A stretch of DNA of 64,000 bases. Source: Protonemura montana. Lineage: Eukaryota; Arthropoda; Insecta; Plecoptera; Nemouridae. The translations under genes were made by a program, and so were the position numbers. A model generated the notes under the pieces. The model was not told the origin of the DNA and searched no databases. It saw nothing but the letters and a program-made list of their open reading frames with translations. The stretch spans positions 27,057,269 through 27,121,268 of the forward strand of contig OX387605.1 of assembly GCA_947568835.1 (NCBI GenBank), written 5' to 3'. Below are positions 62,011-64,000 of the stretch, in pieces. How positions within the stretch are numbered: position 1 is the first letter of the stretch; each line of letters starts with the position of its first letter.

Positions 62011-64000
62011 GTGTTCTATCTATCTGCTGACTGTCTCGCTAGAGTGGCTATCTGCTGACTGTCTCGCTAGAGTGGCTATCTGCTGACTGTCTCGCTAGAG
62101 TGGCTATCTGCTGACTGTCTCGCTAGAGGGGCTATCTGCTGACTGTCTCGCTAGAGTGGCTATCTGCTGACTGTCTCGCTAGAGTGGCTATCTGCTGACT
62201 GTCTCGCTAGAGTGGCTATCTGCTGACTGTCTCGCTAGAGTGGCTATCTGCTGACTGTCTCGCTAGAGTGGCTATCTGCTGACAGTCTCGCTAGAGTGGC
62301 TATCTGCTGACTGTCTCGCTAGAGTGGCTATCTGCTGACTATGTCGCGCTAGAGTGGCTATCTGCTGACTGTCTCGCTAGAGTGACTATCTGCTGACTGT
62401 CTCGCTAGAGTGGCTATCTGCTGACTGTCTCGCTAGAGTGGCTATCTGCTGACTGTCTCGCTAGAGGGGCTATCTGCTGACTGTCTCGCTAGAGGGGCTA
62501 TCTGCTGACTGTCTCGCTAGAGTGGCTATCTGCTGACTGTCTCGCTAGAGTGGCTATCTGCTGACTGTCTCGCTAGAGTGGCTATCTGCTGACTGTCTCG
62601 CTAGAGTGGCTATCTGCTGACTGTCTCGCTAGAGTGGCTATCTGCTGACTGTCTCGCTAGAGTGGCTATCTGCTGACTATGTCGCGCTAGAGTGGCTATC
62701 TGCTGACTGTCTCGCTAGAGTGACTATCTGCTGACTGTCTCGCTAGAGTGGCTATCTGCTGACTGTCTCGCTAGAGTGGCTATCTGCTGACTGTCTCGCT
62801 AGAGGGGCTATCTGCTGACTGTCTCGCTAGAGGGGCTATCTGCTGACTGTCTCGCTAGAGTGGCTATCTGCTGACTGTCTCGCTAGAGTGGCTATCTGCT
62901 GACTGTCTCGCTAGAGTGGCTATCTGCTGACTGTCTCGCTAGAGTGGCTATCTGCTGACTGTCTCGCTAGAGTGGCTATCTGCTGACTGTCTCGCTAGAG
63001 TGGCTATCTGCTGACTGTCTCGCTAGAGTGGCTATCTGCTGACTGTCTCGCTAGAGTGGCTATCTGCTGACTGTCTCGCTAGAGTGGCTATCTGCTGACT
63101 GTCTCGCTAGAGTGGCTATCTGCTGACTGTCTCGCTAGAGTGACTATCTGCTGACTGTCGCGCTAGAGTGGCTATCTGCTGACTGTCTCGCTAGAGTGGC
63201 TATCTGCTGACTGTCTCGCTAGAGTGGCTATCTGCTGACTGTCTCGCTAGAGTGGCTATCTGCTGACTGTCTCGCTAGAGTGGCTATCTGCTGACTGTCT
63301 CGCTAGAGTGGCTATCTGCTGACTGTCTCGCTAGAGTGGCTATCTGCTGACTGTCTCGCTAGAGTGGCTATCTGCTGACTGTCTCGCTAGAGTGGCTATC
63401 TGCTGACTGTCTCGCTAGAGTGGCTTTCTGCTGACTGTCTCGCTAGAGTGGCTATCTGCTGACTGTCTCGCTAGAGTGGCTATCTGCTGACTGTCTCGCT
63501 AGAGTGGCTATCTGCTGACTGTCTCGCTAGAGTGGCTATCTGCTGACTGTCTCGCTAGAGTGGCTATCTGCTGACTGTCTCGCTAGAGGGGCTATCTGCT
63601 GACTGTCTCGCTAGAGTGGCTATCTGCTGACTGTCTTGCTTGAGTGACTATCTGCTGACTGTCTTGCTTGAGTGGCTATCTGCTGACTGTCTCGCTAGAG
63701 TGACTATCTGCTGACTGTCTCGCTAGAGTGGCTATCTACTGACTGTCTCGCTAGAGTGGCTATCTGCTGACTGTCTCGCTAGAGTGGCTATCTGCTGACT
63801 GTCTCGCTAGAGTGACTATCTGCTGACTGTCTTGCTTGAGTGACTATCTGCTGACTGTCTTGCTTGAGTGGCTATCTGCTGACTGTCTTGCTAGAGTGGC
63901 TATCTGCTGACTGTCTCGCTAGAGTGGCTATCTGCTGACTGTCTCGCTAGAGTGGCTATCTGCTGACTGTCTCGCTAGAGTGGCTATCTGCTGACTGTCT
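62011..64000 (+). repeat. 28-bp satellite, block B (at least 71 units, runs off the window)
   Basis: Same 28-bp unit as block A. A 30-bp variant (GACTATGTCGCGCTAGAG) recurs at 62341 and 62679, and the TCTTGCTTGAG variants recur near 63635 and 63830, 196 bp apart, which shows multi-unit duplications. The array reaches position 64000 without an end. Confidence 0.95.

Overview
The window is eukaryotic and almost certainly from an invertebrate animal. It carries spliced transposon genes, a Harbinger element, a hAT-type element, SINEs with RNA polymerase III promoters, a non-LTR retrotransposon and very large satellite blocks. Conserved tails of the form GTTAAACxCCACAAA on the SINE and LINE are, from memory, common in molluscs and other lophotrochozoans, so a mollusc-like host is my best guess. 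No host gene is firmly supported.

Layout. 1-3423: right part of a PIF/Harbinger DNA transposon with its two genes converging, an intact Myb/SANT-like gene on + and a frameshifted HARBI1-like transposase on -. 3424-14115: a nest of small elements. It holds three large copies and one remnant of a 5S-rRNA-headed SINE whose head is expanded into 91-bp tandem repeats. It also holds a 1.1-kb hAT-type element with a perfect 8-bp target duplication, two head-to-head tRNA-derived SINEs, and a 1.27-kb inverted-repeat element with internal 148-bp repeats. Two SINE copies, with about 190 bp of identical flank, form inverted arms about 7.5 kb apart. 14722-21706: back-to-back satellites (47 bp; GAC-rich simple repeats; a 10/11-bp minisatellite; 41 bp; 28 bp). 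23201-24400: a 104-bp array. 25355-25960: a decayed, possibly Mutator-like, transposase fragment. 26651-26845: an 11-bp array. 26899-49764: a 22.9-kb array of GACGAA/GACGAG hexamers. 49765-58921: a 46-bp satellite split by a full-length 6.1-kb I-superfamily-type LINE with both ORFs open. 60909-64000: a second, larger copy of the 41-bp then 28-bp composite satellite, in the same order and with the same junction as at 19.5-21.7 kb.

Reading it together: the only proteins I would annotate as real are the Harbinger Myb-like protein and the two LINE ORFs, with the Harbinger transposase and the Mutator-like fragment as pseudogenes. The thousands-of-codons reading frames at 27-50 kb are by-products of a hexamer that has no stop codon in any of six frames. 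The LINE 3' tail resembles the SINE 3' tail, which suggests this LINE type mobilises the SINE. The satellite density suggests a heterochromatic domain, possibly pericentromeric or subtelomeric, but no telomere repeat is present and the position is inference.
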